Positions 1 through 7,906 of a stretch of DNA of 64,000 bases are shown in pieces; within the stretch, counting starts at the first letter, position 1; every line of letters starts with the position of its first letter. The notes beneath the pieces are model-generated. The model made no database searches. It saw nothing but the letters and a program-made list of their open reading frames with translations, and was not told the origin of the DNA. A program made the position numbers and the translations under genes. This DNA is from Pseudomonas yamanorum (GTDB lineage Bacteria; Pseudomonadota; Gammaproteobacteria; Pseudomonadales; Pseudomonadaceae), in NCBI RefSeq assembly GCF_013386765.1, contig NZ_JACARE010000017.1, positions 173,550 through 237,549 of the forward strand. Direction: 5' to 3'.

Positions 1-112
1 GCCTGTGGATAAAGTCCTGTGGCTGCAACTGAACCACGGCACGCTGGTGGCGCAGCACGAATACGCTTCCGCCGCTGAACTGCGCCAGGCCCTGGAGCAG
101 GTGCAGCCGTGA
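1..112 (+). CDS. C-terminal end of an upstream gene (partial)
   Basis: The reading frame starting at base 2 is open from the window edge and ends in TGA at 110-112, giving about 36 residues that finish in ALEQVQP. The stop overlaps the GTG start of the next gene (GTGA at 109-112), so the two are probably translationally coupled. Too little is visible to name a family. Confidence 0.6.
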   Translation, partial: PVDKVLWLQLNHGTLVAQHEYASAAELRQALEQVQP

Positions 113-798
113 TCAGCGCAGCGGTGCTGGCGCCGGAAACCCTCAGCATCGGCTGGCTGCTGTATGCGCCGGTAGTGATGTGGGCGCTCCTGCGTTCGCC
201 GTGGGTCGAACTGTTTGCCGACCGGCGGCGCCAGCATTTACTGTTTGGTACCGTGTTTGCGCTGTTTATGTTGTGGTTAGTGCGCCGGGATTTCGACACC
301 GGTGTGTCCTACCACTTCATCGGCATGACTGCCGTGACCTTGTTGCTCGATTGGCCCCTGGCCATCGTCGGCGGGTTTGCCGCGCAGTTGGGCCTGGTGT
401 TGCTCGGTCGCCAGGACCTGGCCGCCGTGGGCATCAACGGCATGCTGTTGATCCTGTTGCCGGTGCTGGTCACCGAAGGCTGTGCGCTGCTGGTGGAACG
501 GGCGAAACCGCGTAATCCCTTTGTGTATATCTTCTGTTCGGGCTTTTTCGCCGCCGCGCTGTCGGCGTTGCTGTGCCTGCTGGTTGGCCTGGGGTTGCTA
601 TGGTTCGACGGCCGTTTCGCGATGCCGGAGTGGATCGAGGATTTCGTCGGCTACCTGTGGCTGATCATTTTCCCCGAGGCCTTTATCAACGGCATGGTGA
701 TCAGCGCCCTGGTGGTGTTTTGCCCTGAGTGGCTGGAGACATTCAACCGCACCCGCTACCTCTCGGCGCCCTGGAAGGACGACGATCCACGGCCTTGA
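109..798 (+). CDS. CbiM-like / energy-coupling factor transporter permease-like membrane protein
   Basis: A 229-residue, very hydrophobic protein with about six membrane segments and short loops. It starts at GTG 109, which overlaps the preceding stop. The pattern of long Leu/Val/Gly helices, a conserved FPEAFINGMVISALVVF stretch near residues 190-210 and a short charged C-terminus fits the ECF transporter permease/CbiM-like family annotated beside yacG-coaE in pseudomonads. No cobalt or nickel transport genes (ATPase, CbiN) are adjacent, so the substrate and even the transport role are inference. The inner-membrane location is well supported by sequence. Confidence 0.6.
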   Translation: MISAAVLAPETLSIGWLLYAPVVMWALLRSPWVELFADRRRQHLLFGTVFALFMLWLVRRDFDTGVSYHFIGMTAVTLLLDWPLAIVGGFAAQLGLVLLGRQDLAAVGINGMLLILLPVLVTEGCALLVERAKPRNPFVYIFCSGFFAAALSALLCLLVGLGLLWFDGRFAMPEWIEDFVGYLWLIIFPEAFINGMVISALVVFCPEWLETFNRTRYLSAPWKDDDPRP

Positions 799-863
799 TC
801 CAGGTCAAATCCTGTACACGTGAGTGGTCGCATGCTCTGCAAAATTTCCAGGAGCACGGAATC

Positions 864-1079
864 ATGAGTGTGTATGAGTGGGCACGGCAGGAGTTACGTA
901 GAAGCCAGGACGCGGCGCAGGAAATCGGCTTTGACCCGGGCTTGACCCTGCGCGCCATGCTCAGCGCGGTGGTGCAGCAGAGCAAGGGCGTACGCAGTTT
1001 TGAAGACCTGGCCGACGAGCTGCAATACCTTGCAGAGAATCTCGACGACCAGCAGGACTATGGCTTTATGCGGCCTTAG
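864..1079 (+). CDS. Conserved small hypothetical protein
   Basis: A 71-residue soluble, acidic, helix-rich protein. The ATG at 864 is chosen over a longer in-frame reading because AGGAG at 850-854 sits at ideal distance and the sequence from [13 protein letters not shown] onward looks like a proper start. A gene of this size lies next to yacG in other pseudomonads (P. aeruginosa PA4531 region, from memory). Its stop overlaps the stop of convergent yacG by four bases, so the 3' ends interlock. No known motif is visible. Confidence 0.7.
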   Translation: MSVYEWARQELRRSQDAAQEIGFDPGLTLRAMLSAVVQQSKGVRSFEDLADELQYLAENLDDQQDYGFMRP

Positions 1080-1276
1080 TGTTTGGGCTGAAAGTCTTCG
1101 GAGAACAGTTCGTCCTCGGCGTCCGGGCTGACCGGAATCTTGTGTTCTTCCGACGCCCAGGCGCCCAGGTCGATCAGTTTGCAACGGTCCGAGCAGAACG
1201 GGCGGTTGGGGTTGGTCGCTTTCCATTCCACGGGCGCGCCGCAGGTTGGGCATTCGACGGTCAAGGGTTGGCTCAT
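1076..1276 (-). CDS. yacG: DNA gyrase inhibitor YacG, zinc-finger protein
   Basis: A 66-residue protein with the YacG zinc site: CPTCG near residues 9-13 and CSDRC near 28-32, followed by the family's DLGAWASEE segment and an acidic tail. YacG proteins bind zinc and, in E. coli, inhibit DNA gyrase by binding GyrB. The ATG overlaps the coaE stop by four bases (ATGA), making it the last gene of pilC-pilD-coaE-yacG. Length and motifs are typical, so the family call is firm. Confidence 0.93.
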   Translation of the reverse strand: MSQPLTVECPTCGAPVEWKATNPNRPFCSDRCKLIDLGAWASEEHKIPVSPDAEDELFSEDFQPKH

Positions 1277-1896
1277 GATCGGCCTCCACGCAAAGTAAGG
1301 TAAAAGTGGTGCAGTCGCTCGACCTCGGCATGCAGCCGGGCCAGGTCCTGGTCGTTGACCAGCACGTCATCGGCATGGCGCAGGCGGTCTTCACGGGTGG
1401 CCTGGGCCTTGAGAATCGCCTGCACCTGCTCTTCGCTGATGCCATCGCGCTGCAGGGTACGCTGAATCTGCAACGATTGCGGCACGTCGATCACCAGTAC
1501 GCGCTGGGTCATGGTGTACTGGCCGGACTCGATCAGCAACGGTGACACCAGGATCGCGTAAGGCGATTGTGCGCGGGCCAGATGGCTGCGAATCTCCTCG
1601 TTGATCAACGGGTGCAGCAACGCCTCCAGCCAACGGCGTTCGTTGGGTACTTCAAAGATCAGCTTGCGCAACGCCCCGCGGTCCAGTTGCCCGTCAGGTT
1701 GCAGCACGCCCTCACCGAAATGCGCGGCAATCTGCACCAGGGCAGGGCGCCCGGGTTCGACGACCCAGCGCGCGGCGTGGTCGGCGTCAATCAAGTCCAC
1801 GCCAAGCCGCACGAAGTGTTCGGCTGCCGCGCTTTTGCCACTGCCGATGCCGCCAGTGAGGCCAAGAATCCAGGGTGTTGCAACAGAAGTGGTCAT
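1273..1896 (-). CDS. coaE: Dephospho-CoA kinase
   Basis: A 207-residue P-loop kinase that phosphorylates the 3'-OH of the ribose of dephospho-CoA, the last step of coenzyme A synthesis. The Walker A motif GGIGSGKS is at residues 15-22, followed by the [10 protein letters not shown] segment typical of CoaE. Length matches the family. It starts four bases inside the end of pilD and ends four bases inside yacG, so the three genes are translationally coupled. The linkage to pilD is the standard pseudomonad arrangement. Confidence 0.95.
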   Translation of the reverse strand: MTTSVATPWILGLTGGIGSGKSAAAEHFVRLGVDLIDADHAARWVVEPGRPALVQIAAHFGEGVLQPDGQLDRGALRKLIFEVPNERRWLEALLHPLINEEIRSHLARAQSPYAILVSPLLIESGQYTMTQRVLVIDVPQSLQIQRTLQRDGISEEQVQAILKAQATREDRLRHADDVLVNDQDLARLHAEVERLHHFYLTLRGGRS

Positions 1897-2771
1897 CTGA
1901 AACCGACAGACTGCAAATAGAAGTCGGTTATTTGACCACCCCAGAGCAATGCAATCCAGCCGGCAATTGCCAGATACGGACCAAAAGGCATTGGCGTGGA
2001 GGCTTGGGCTTTGCGCAGGCGCAATAGAATCAGGCCACCCATCACGCCCACCATGGATGACAGCAGCAGCGTCATCGGCAGGATTTGCCAGCCGCCCCAG
2101 GCACCGAGCATTGCCAGCAGCTTGAAATCACCGTACCCCATACCGTCCTTGCCGGTGATCAGCTTGAACAGCCAGAAAACCGACCACAGGCTCATGTAAC
2201 CGGCTACCGCGCCCCATAACGCATCGGGCAACGACACAAAAGCGCCGAAGCTGTTGAGGATCAATCCCAGCCACAGCAATGGCAGTATCAGTGCGTCCGG
2301 CAGCAGTTGGTGGTCTACGTCGATCAGGCTCATTGCCAGCAGGCCCCAGCTCAATACCAGCACTGCGCCGGCCTCCCAGCCAAAGCCGAAATGCCAGGCG
2401 ACAACCGCCGAGATCAATCCACATGCCAACTCGGTGAACGGATAGCGCGCGCCGATCGGTTGATGGCAGCTCGAGCACCGCCCCTTGAGCAGCAGGTAGC
2501 TGAGCAGCGGGATATTCTCCCAGGGCCGAATCGGGTGGTTGCAGTGGGGGCAGCAGGAGTTGGGCCGCATCAGGTTGTAGGGGGCGGCCACCGGCTCGGC
2601 GGGCAGGCCAAGGACTTCATGGGCCTGGGCTCGCCACTCGCGCTCCAGCATCTTCGGCAGGCGCCATACCAGCACGTTGAGAAAACTGCCGACAATCAGG
2701 CCCAGCACCAGCGCAGCCGATACGAACACCCATGGCTGATAAACCAGGATTTCAGTCAATGGCGTGCTCAA
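1893..2771 (-). CDS. pilD: Type IV prepilin peptidase / N-methyltransferase
   Basis: A 292-residue polytopic inner-membrane aspartyl protease that cleaves the leader of type IV prepilins and type II secretion pseudopilins and methylates the new N-terminal Phe. The cytoplasmic zinc site is visible as C74-x2-C77 and C99-x2-C102. The catalytic aspartates lie in [12 protein letters not shown] (D151 region) and in the GxGD-type motif GMGYGDFK (D215). Start and stop overlap pilC and coaE by four bases each. It also serves any type II secretion system elsewhere in the genome. Confidence 0.95.
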   Translation of the reverse strand: MSTPLTEILVYQPWVFVSAALVLGLIVGSFLNVLVWRLPKMLEREWRAQAHEVLGLPAEPVAAPYNLMRPNSCCPHCNHPIRPWENIPLLSYLLLKGRCSSCHQPIGARYPFTELACGLISAVVAWHFGFGWEAGAVLVLSWGLLAMSLIDVDHQLLPDALILPLLWLGLILNSFGAFVSLPDALWGAVAGYMSLWSVFWLFKLITGKDGMGYGDFKLLAMLGAWGGWQILPMTLLLSSMVGVMGGLILLRLRKAQASTPMPFGPYLAIAGWIALLWGGQITDFYLQSVGFR

Positions 2772-3976
2772 AAGGCAGTACCGAGCAGGAAGATCGGCAG
2801 GTACATGGCGAGTACCAAGGCCCCGACGATGCCCCCGAGTACCACCATGATCAGCGGTTCCATCAGGCTGGTGAGGTTGTCCACCAGATTGTCGACGTCG
2901 GCTTCGTAGTGGCTGGCGACTTTTTCCAGCATGGTGTCGAGGGTGCCCGACTCCTCGCCGATAGCGGTCATCTGGATCGCCATGCCAGGAAACAGACCGC
3001 TTGTGGCCATGGATTCATTCAATTGGGTTCCGGTTGATACGTCGTGCCGCATGCGATTGATTGCCTGTTTGAACAGCCCATTGCCCGTGGCGCCGGCCAC
3101 TGAGTCCAGTGCTTGCACCAACGGCACACCGGCAGCAAAGGTGGTGGAGAGCGTACGGGCGTAACGGGCGACCGCCGATTTTTTCAGCAGTGTGCCTGCC
3201 ACGGGGGCTTTCAACAAACTGGCATCGAGCCAGTAGCGAAAGCCCGTGGATGCACCATAGGCTTTGCGCAACCCGATGAAACTGGTTCCTGCGGCCAGCA
3301 TCAGCACCCACCCGTTTTGCTGGATGAACTCCGACAGGCTGATGACGCCCAGGGTAAAGCCCGGCAGTGGCGCATCGACGCCGGCAAACAGGCTTTGGAA
3401 CTGCGGCACGACGTGTATCAGCAAGATCGCGCTGACGACGGTGGCGACTGCCAGCACCGTGATGGGATAGGTCATGGCTTTCTTGATTTTGGCTTTCAGC
3501 TGCTGGCTTTTTTCCAGGTGAATGGCGACCCGTTCCAGCAGTGCTTCGAGCGCGCCCGCCTGCTCGCCTGCTGCGATCAGATTGCAGTACAGCTCATCGA
3601 AGTAGCGTGGCTGTTTTTGCAGCGCGGCTGCCAGGCTGCTGCCGGCGGCGATCTCCTTTTTCAAACCTTGTACCAGTGCCCGCATGTGCCGGTTTTCGAC
3701 CCCTTCGGTAATGATGTCCAGCGCCTGCAACAGTGCAATGCCGGCCTTTAGCAGCGTTGCCAACTGGCGGGTGAAGAGGGCGATCTCTGTCGATTTGACC
3801 GGAGCTGCTAGGCTCGGCCAACCCCTGAATTTTTTCCGCACCCGCCCGGGGCTGATCCCTTGCTGGCGTAACAGGGCCTTGATCAATGCAGGATTATGGC
3901 CACTGGTTTCTCCAGATACTTTGTGCCCTTTGCGGTTGACGCCTTCCCAGGCATAGATCGCTGAAACATCATTCAT
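2768..3976 (-). CDS. pilC: Type IV pilus inner-membrane platform protein
   Basis: A GspF/PilC-family protein of 402 residues with two repeated T2SSF domains (roughly residues 65-190 and 265-390), each with large hydrophobic segments near its end. It anchors the assembly and retraction motors at the inner membrane. The ATG at 3976 (MNDVSAIYAWEG) is preferred to a GTG five codons upstream, although neither has a strong ribosome-binding site. It overlaps pilD by four bases. The assembly ATPase gene pilB, which normally precedes pilC, is missing from this spot. Confidence 0.93.
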   Translation of the reverse strand: MNDVSAIYAWEGVNRKGHKVSGETSGHNPALIKALLRQQGISPGRVRKKFRGWPSLAAPVKSTEIALFTRQLATLLKAGIALLQALDIITEGVENRHMRALVQGLKKEIAAGSSLAAALQKQPRYFDELYCNLIAAGEQAGALEALLERVAIHLEKSQQLKAKIKKAMTYPITVLAVATVVSAILLIHVVPQFQSLFAGVDAPLPGFTLGVISLSEFIQQNGWVLMLAAGTSFIGLRKAYGASTGFRYWLDASLLKAPVAGTLLKKSAVARYARTLSTTFAAGVPLVQALDSVAGATGNGLFKQAINRMRHDVSTGTQLNESMATSGLFPGMAIQMTAIGEESGTLDTMLEKVASHYEADVDNLVDNLTSLMEPLIMVVLGGIVGALVLAMYLPIFLLGTAF

Positions 3977-4177
3977 TTCGCAGTTCCGCACGCCGACAGT
4001 GGAAGTTTTATAGCTTAGTCAGGTGACGGATTGGGGCCTGGGCGTCTTGAGCGAAAAAATGTCAGTTTGTGCGTCTTGTACAGGATTGGCTGCGCGGGGA
4101 TGAGTACACTGGCGCGGTTACCGAGACGGGGTGCAGGATGCACCTTGCGACAGGTTTTATTCTGGAGAGTGAATGTG

Positions 4178-4591
4178 ATGCGTCAGAAAGGCTTTACCTT
4201 GATCGAATTGTTGATCGTCGTGGCGATCATCGGCATTTTGGCCACCATCGGCCTGCCCATGTACACCAAGCACCAGGCCAAGGCCAAGTTCACTGCCGGG
4301 CTGGCTGAAATCTCCGCGTTGAAGGCGGGCTTTGAAGACACGCTGAACCAAGGTACGCCGCCGACCCTGGCGTTGATTGGCGGGACCAGCCCCACCGCCA
4401 ACTGCAAGATTGACGTGACCGGCGATGTCGCCACCGGTGCCGGCACCATTGCCTGCGAAATCCTCGATGCACCCGCACCGGTCCTGAGCAAGAGCATCAC
4501 CTTGACCCGCAGCGCCACAACCGGCTGGAAGTGCGTCACCACGGCAGAAGATCAATACGCTGCCAAAGGGTGTGCCTCCGGCGGTGCATGA
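4178..4591 (+). CDS. pilA: Type IV major pilin (prepilin)
   Basis: A 137-residue type IVa prepilin. It has a short basic leader (MRQKG), cleavage before Phe, the hydrophobic N-methylated helix FTLIELLIVVAIIGILATIG with Glu at mature position 5, then a small globular domain. Two C-terminal cysteines in KCVTTAEDQYAAKGC would form the disulfide loop; an earlier Cys pair is also present. The ATG at 4178 has GGAG ten bases upstream. The C-terminus (CASGGA) carries a serine close to the end, the region glycosylated by TfpO-type enzymes in P. aeruginosa strain 1244, which fits the next gene. Confidence 0.93.
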   Translation: MRQKGFTLIELLIVVAIIGILATIGLPMYTKHQAKAKFTAGLAEISALKAGFEDTLNQGTPPTLALIGGTSPTANCKIDVTGDVATGAGTIACEILDAPAPVLSKSITLTRSATTGWKCVTTAEDQYAAKGCASGGA

Positions 4592-4677
4592 TCGCAAGGT
4601 CGTCTACTGTTTAGCCAACAATGGAGAGCGCGTGCGTAAACCGCTCCACATCCGCCACAAGGAAGTAGAGGTTGCCG

Positions 4678-6087
4678 ATGACGTTGTCTGTCCAGCAGCG
4701 GGGGAGCACATTCCTCGTCGTGGTGATGTGTTTGCTGACCCTGGCTATTTGCGCGCCTTTCAGCAGTCACGACTGGCAACGTGTGGTGCAGATATCGGTG
4801 GCGGTGTGTGCCGTGGTGTATGGGCTGTGCTCGCCGCGGGCAGACCGATGCGTCGATAGGCCGACAGCCGTCGGAGTGTTACTGATTGGGGTGATGGGCC
4901 TGGCTTCTGCCGTATTGGCCCATCAGCCGGTCTGGGCCTTGACCGAGCTGGCGCTGGCAATCAGTTGTTGCGCCATTGCCGTTACTTTCAGCCGGGTCAG
5001 GCGCAAGGGGGATGAGTCCCTGGATCGCGTGTTGATCCTGTTCGTATTGTTGCTGTGCCTGATCAAAAGTATTCAGTATCTGCATGCTGGCATCCTCGCG
5101 TTTTCCAGCGGTGCAGCGGTATTGGACCCGGATCTGCTGCTTTCGGGGTTTTCCAATAAGCGCTTTTATGGGCAATTCCAGACCTTCACCCTGCCGCTGT
5201 TGGCACTTCCCTTGCTGATTTCAACTACCTCGCGTACAGCGCGGGCAATGGTGTTTGCGCTGCTCTGTGCCTGGTGGCTGATCGCGATCGCTGGCGGCAC
5301 CCGTGGCACGTGGCTCGGTATGGGCATCGCCGGCTCCATGCTGGTGTTTTTTGGAGCGTCGGGGCGGCGCTGGCTGGCCTGGCAGTTGGCGGCGCTGGCC
5401 TGCGGGTTATTGCTGTATTGGTGGGTGTTCACTGTGCTGGCAGGTTACCTGGGGATTGAAGTTTCCAATGCTGCCGCAGACCGCCTGACGACCAGTTTGT
5501 CGGGGCGTGGGCCCATCTGGTGGCAGGCCTGGAGCATGATCGTTGAGCGGCCATGGCTGGGCTTCGGGCCGATGCATTTCGCCGACATCGCCAACGACAT
5601 TGCCGCGCATCCTCACCAGGCGCTCCTGCAGTGGGCCAGCGAATGGGGCGTACCGTCGGCCCTGTGTGTGATCGTGTTGGTTGCGCGGGCGAGTTGGGCA
5701 ACGGTGGGTGTGTTGCGTGAGCGTGCGTTGTCGTTGGCGCCCGTGGATCTGCTGCGCCTGTGTCTGTTTGGCGCACTGGTGGGGGCTTTGACCCAGTCCA
5801 TGGTGGACGGGGTGATTGTGATGCCAGTTTCGCAACTCTGGCTGGCGTTGGTGGTGGGCTGGCTGATGGCATTGCATGTGTGGCGAACTCCACCGGTCGC
5901 CCCGGCGCCGATGTTTTACAGGACCTGGCTGGCGGCGAGTGTCGTGGCCATCGGCTTGCTGGTGTTCGTCGCGACTCGTGACGTGCCCCACCTCACGCAA
6001 CGTAGCGAGCACTATATGAAACTGAGTGACGGTCATCTGCAGCCACGCTTTTGGGTGCAGGGCGTGATTGCCCTCGAAAAGCAGTGA
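4678..6087 (+). CDS. O-antigen ligase-like pilin glycosyltransferase (TfpO/PilO type)
   Basis: A 469-residue integral membrane protein with about twelve helices and a Wzy_C/O-antigen-ligase loop: GGTRGTWLG near residue 205, then GRGPIWWQAW, ERPWLGFGP and HPHQALLQWASEWG near 270-315. The ATG at 4678 is favoured by GAGG six bases upstream. Its position between pilA and tRNA-Thr is where tfpO (pilO) sits in P. aeruginosa strains that put an O-antigen unit on pilin. Pilin glycosylation is therefore the likely role, but the general family also includes O-antigen ligases and polymerases, so this is inference from context. Confidence 0.8.
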   Translation: MTLSVQQRGSTFLVVVMCLLTLAICAPFSSHDWQRVVQISVAVCAVVYGLCSPRADRCVDRPTAVGVLLIGVMGLASAVLAHQPVWALTELALAISCCAIAVTFSRVRRKGDESLDRVLILFVLLLCLIKSIQYLHAGILAFSSGAAVLDPDLLLSGFSNKRFYGQFQTFTLPLLALPLLISTTSRTARAMVFALLCAWWLIAIAGGTRGTWLGMGIAGSMLVFFGASGRRWLAWQLAALACGLLLYWWVFTVLAGYLGIEVSNAAADRLTTSLSGRGPIWWQAWSMIVERPWLGFGPMHFADIANDIAAHPHQALLQWASEWGVPSALCVIVLVARASWATVGVLRERALSLAPVDLLRLCLFGALVGALTQSMVDGVIVMPVSQLWLALVVGWLMALHVWRTPPVAPAPMFYRTWLAASVVAIGLLVFVATRDVPHLTQRSEHYMKLSDGHLQPRFWVQGVIALEKQ

Positions 6088-6126
6088 GTTGCCGGACGTC
6101 CAAGGCAGTGCTAGCTTTAGCCCACC

Positions 6127-6199
6127 GCCCGTGTAGCTCAGTCGGTAGAGCAGCGCACTCGTAACGCGAAGGTCGCAGGTTCGATTCCTGTCTCGGGCA
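6127..6199 (+). tRNA. tRNA-Thr (anticodon CGT)
   Basis: A full cloverleaf is visible: acceptor arm GCCCGTG/CTCGGGC, D-arm GCTC...GAGC, anticodon loop CTCGTAA with anticodon CGT reading ACG, and T-arm GCAGG-TTCGATT-CCTGT. The discriminator is A6199 and no CCA is encoded. It follows the pilin glycosyltransferase gene, the standard pseudomonad arrangement pilA-(tfpO)-tRNA-Thr. No integrase or attachment-site duplication was seen next to it. Confidence 0.95.
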
Positions 6200-6335
6200 A
6201 AAAGGCAACACAGTTTTCAGATGATCCCAGAATGGTTCTGAAGGCCAGACGAACCGGTATTCATGCCTGTTCTTTTGTATCTGCGCGACCTTGATGACCC
6301 AGATGCATCCCCATTCCTCGATCTAAGAGAACGAC

Positions 6336-6641
6336 ATGACCACACAAGAAATGACCCAGGAAGCGCGGCACGAAGCAGCCCTCAAAAAGTACGTGGCGGA
6401 GTCGCCGGAACTGCTGGATGAGATCAAGGACCTGAGCGCCGATGATCAAAGGGACCAGATCCAATGGGCATTTGAGGATGAGGCCGAGGCTCAGGGCCTG
6501 CAGCCATGGGAATTGACCCTGAAGTACACCTCCACCCCCGAAGCGTTCGAGGCGGCGCGCCTGGCGTTGCACAAGGAGGCTGCCGAGGTGCTGGGTGTCG
6601 ACTGGAACGAGTATTGCGGGATGAATAATCTCGCGATCTGA
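6336..6641 (+). CDS. Small DUF6388-like hypothetical protein
   Basis: A 101-residue acidic, helix-rich soluble protein, possibly of the DUF6388 family found in Pseudomonas. No signal peptide or membrane segment. The sequence contains ESPELLDEIKDLS and a C-terminal LGVDWNEYCGMN. It starts with ATG at 6336 in an isolated position after tRNA-Thr; the 136 bases between show no clear signal. A REPIN repeat follows it. Function unknown. Confidence 0.7.
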   Translation: MTTQEMTQEARHEAALKKYVAESPELLDEIKDLSADDQRDQIQWAFEDEAEAQGLQPWELTLKYTSTPEAFEAARLALHKEAAEVLGVDWNEYCGMNNLAI

Positions 6642-6652
6642 CACAAGTTTAA

Positions 6653-6747
6653 TGTGGCGAGGGAGCTTGCTCCCGCTGGAGTGCGCAGCGCTCCCAAGGT
6701 TTTTGGGGTCGCTTCGCAACCCAGCGGGAGCAAGCTCCCTCGCCACA
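6653..6747. repeat. REPIN-type inverted repeat (GGCGAGGGAGCTTGCTCCCGC family)
   Basis: Two inverted REP arms, TGTGGCGAGGGAGCTTGCTC on the left and its reverse complement on the right, flank a spacer with its own short hairpins. It sits between the convergent ends of the DUF6388-like gene and nadC, so it may help terminate or stabilise both transcripts. Another copy of the same family lies at 31865-31977. Confidence 0.85.
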
Positions 6748-6775
6748 AAAGCATGCGCTTACATTTAAAGGCGTT

Positions 6776-7624
6776 TCAGAGACTCAACCGCATCGACAAA
6801 TCCACCGCCTTCACATCCTTGGTCATCGCTCCGATGGAGATGTAGTCCACGCCGGTTTCAGCGATGGGCAGCAAGGTGCTTTCGTTAATTCCGCCGCTGG
6901 CCTCCAGCTTGGCCTTGCCGCCGTTCAGGCGCACCGCTTCGCGCATGTCATCCAGGCTCAGCTCATCGAGCATGATGATGTCGGCGCCCGCCGCCAATGC
7001 TTCGCGCAGTTCCTCCAGGCTTTCCACTTCGATTTCCACCGGCTTGCCCGGGGCGATCTTGTGGGCGGCGCTGATGGCCTGGGCAATGCCACCGCAGGCC
7101 GCGATGTGGTTTTCCTTGATCAGGAACGCGTCATACAGGCCGATGCGATGGTTATGGCAACCGCCGCAGGTCACCGCGTACTTCTGCGCCAGGCGCAGGC
7201 CGGGCAGGGTCTTGCGGGTGTCCAGCAGCTTGACTTGGGTAGACGCGACAAAGTCCGCCAAATATTGGGCGCGGGTGGCAACGCCTGACAGCAGTTGCAG
7301 GAAATTCAGCGCACAACGCTCGCCACTGAGCAGCGAACGGGCCGGGCCTTCCAGGTGAAACAGCGCCTGGTTCGGGCTGACGCGCTCACCGTCGCGCACC
7401 TGCCAATGCACCGCAACGCGGGGGTCCAGCTGGCGAAACACCGCATCCACCCAGGCCGTGCCGCTGATAACGGCGGCATCGCGCGTAATGATCGTGGCCT
7501 TGGCCAGGCGTTCGGCCGGGATCAGTTGTGCGGTGATATCCCCACTGCCGATGTCTTCCAGCAGTGCGCGACGCACGTTGGCTTCGATTTCGGCGGTCAG
7601 GTCGGCTAGACGAAGATTGGGCAT
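6776..7624 (-). CDS. nadC: Nicotinate-nucleotide pyrophosphorylase (carboxylating)
   Basis: A 282-residue quinolinate phosphoribosyltransferase that makes nicotinate mononucleotide, CO2 and PPi from quinolinate and PRPP in NAD synthesis. Family motifs: an N-terminal [22 protein letters not shown], the [10 protein letters not shown] and [13 protein letters not shown] substrate loop, and C-terminal [11 protein letters not shown] and [11 protein letters not shown]. The ATG at 7624 has GGAG upstream; a 22-codon upstream extension in the same frame is not credible. Linkage to ampD is typical of pseudomonads. Confidence 0.95.
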   Translation of the reverse strand: MPNLRLADLTAEIEANVRRALLEDIGSGDITAQLIPAERLAKATIITRDAAVISGTAWVDAVFRQLDPRVAVHWQVRDGERVSPNQALFHLEGPARSLLSGERCALNFLQLLSGVATRAQYLADFVASTQVKLLDTRKTLPGLRLAQKYAVTCGGCHNHRIGLYDAFLIKENHIAACGGIAQAISAAHKIAPGKPVEIEVESLEELREALAAGADIIMLDELSLDDMREAVRLNGGKAKLEASGGINESTLLPIAETGVDYISIGAMTKDVKAVDLSMRLSL

Positions 7625-7906
7625 AACAGGCTCCACAAACAAAGTGCCTGGATTATAGGGGCAGGGCGGGCCTGAACCCAAGGCAAGCAAGTACCCCTGA
7701 CGCGGCTTGTGCTGCTCATTTGCGCGGCCATCACAGAGTTTGCTGGCGCAACAACCCCCATTTGCAAGATAATCTCGCGCCTTGCAATTGGCGTCATAGC
7801 TTTGACGTCGCAGTGATAGCCCGATTTTCGCAGTGTTCCGGGGTGTTTGCTCCGTGACTGCACCGATCTTTCACACAATCGAATACCGCCGTTTCAGGAG
7901 GCCAGG

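Noticed and set aside
4031-4177. Longer pilA reading frame starting at 4031
   Set aside because: It would put 49 residues before the conserved prepilin leader; ATG 4178 with GGAG upstream yields a standard prepilin.
6127-6747. tRNA-Thr as an integration site for a mobile island
   Set aside because: No integrase, no duplicated tRNA 3' end and only core-like genes follow.
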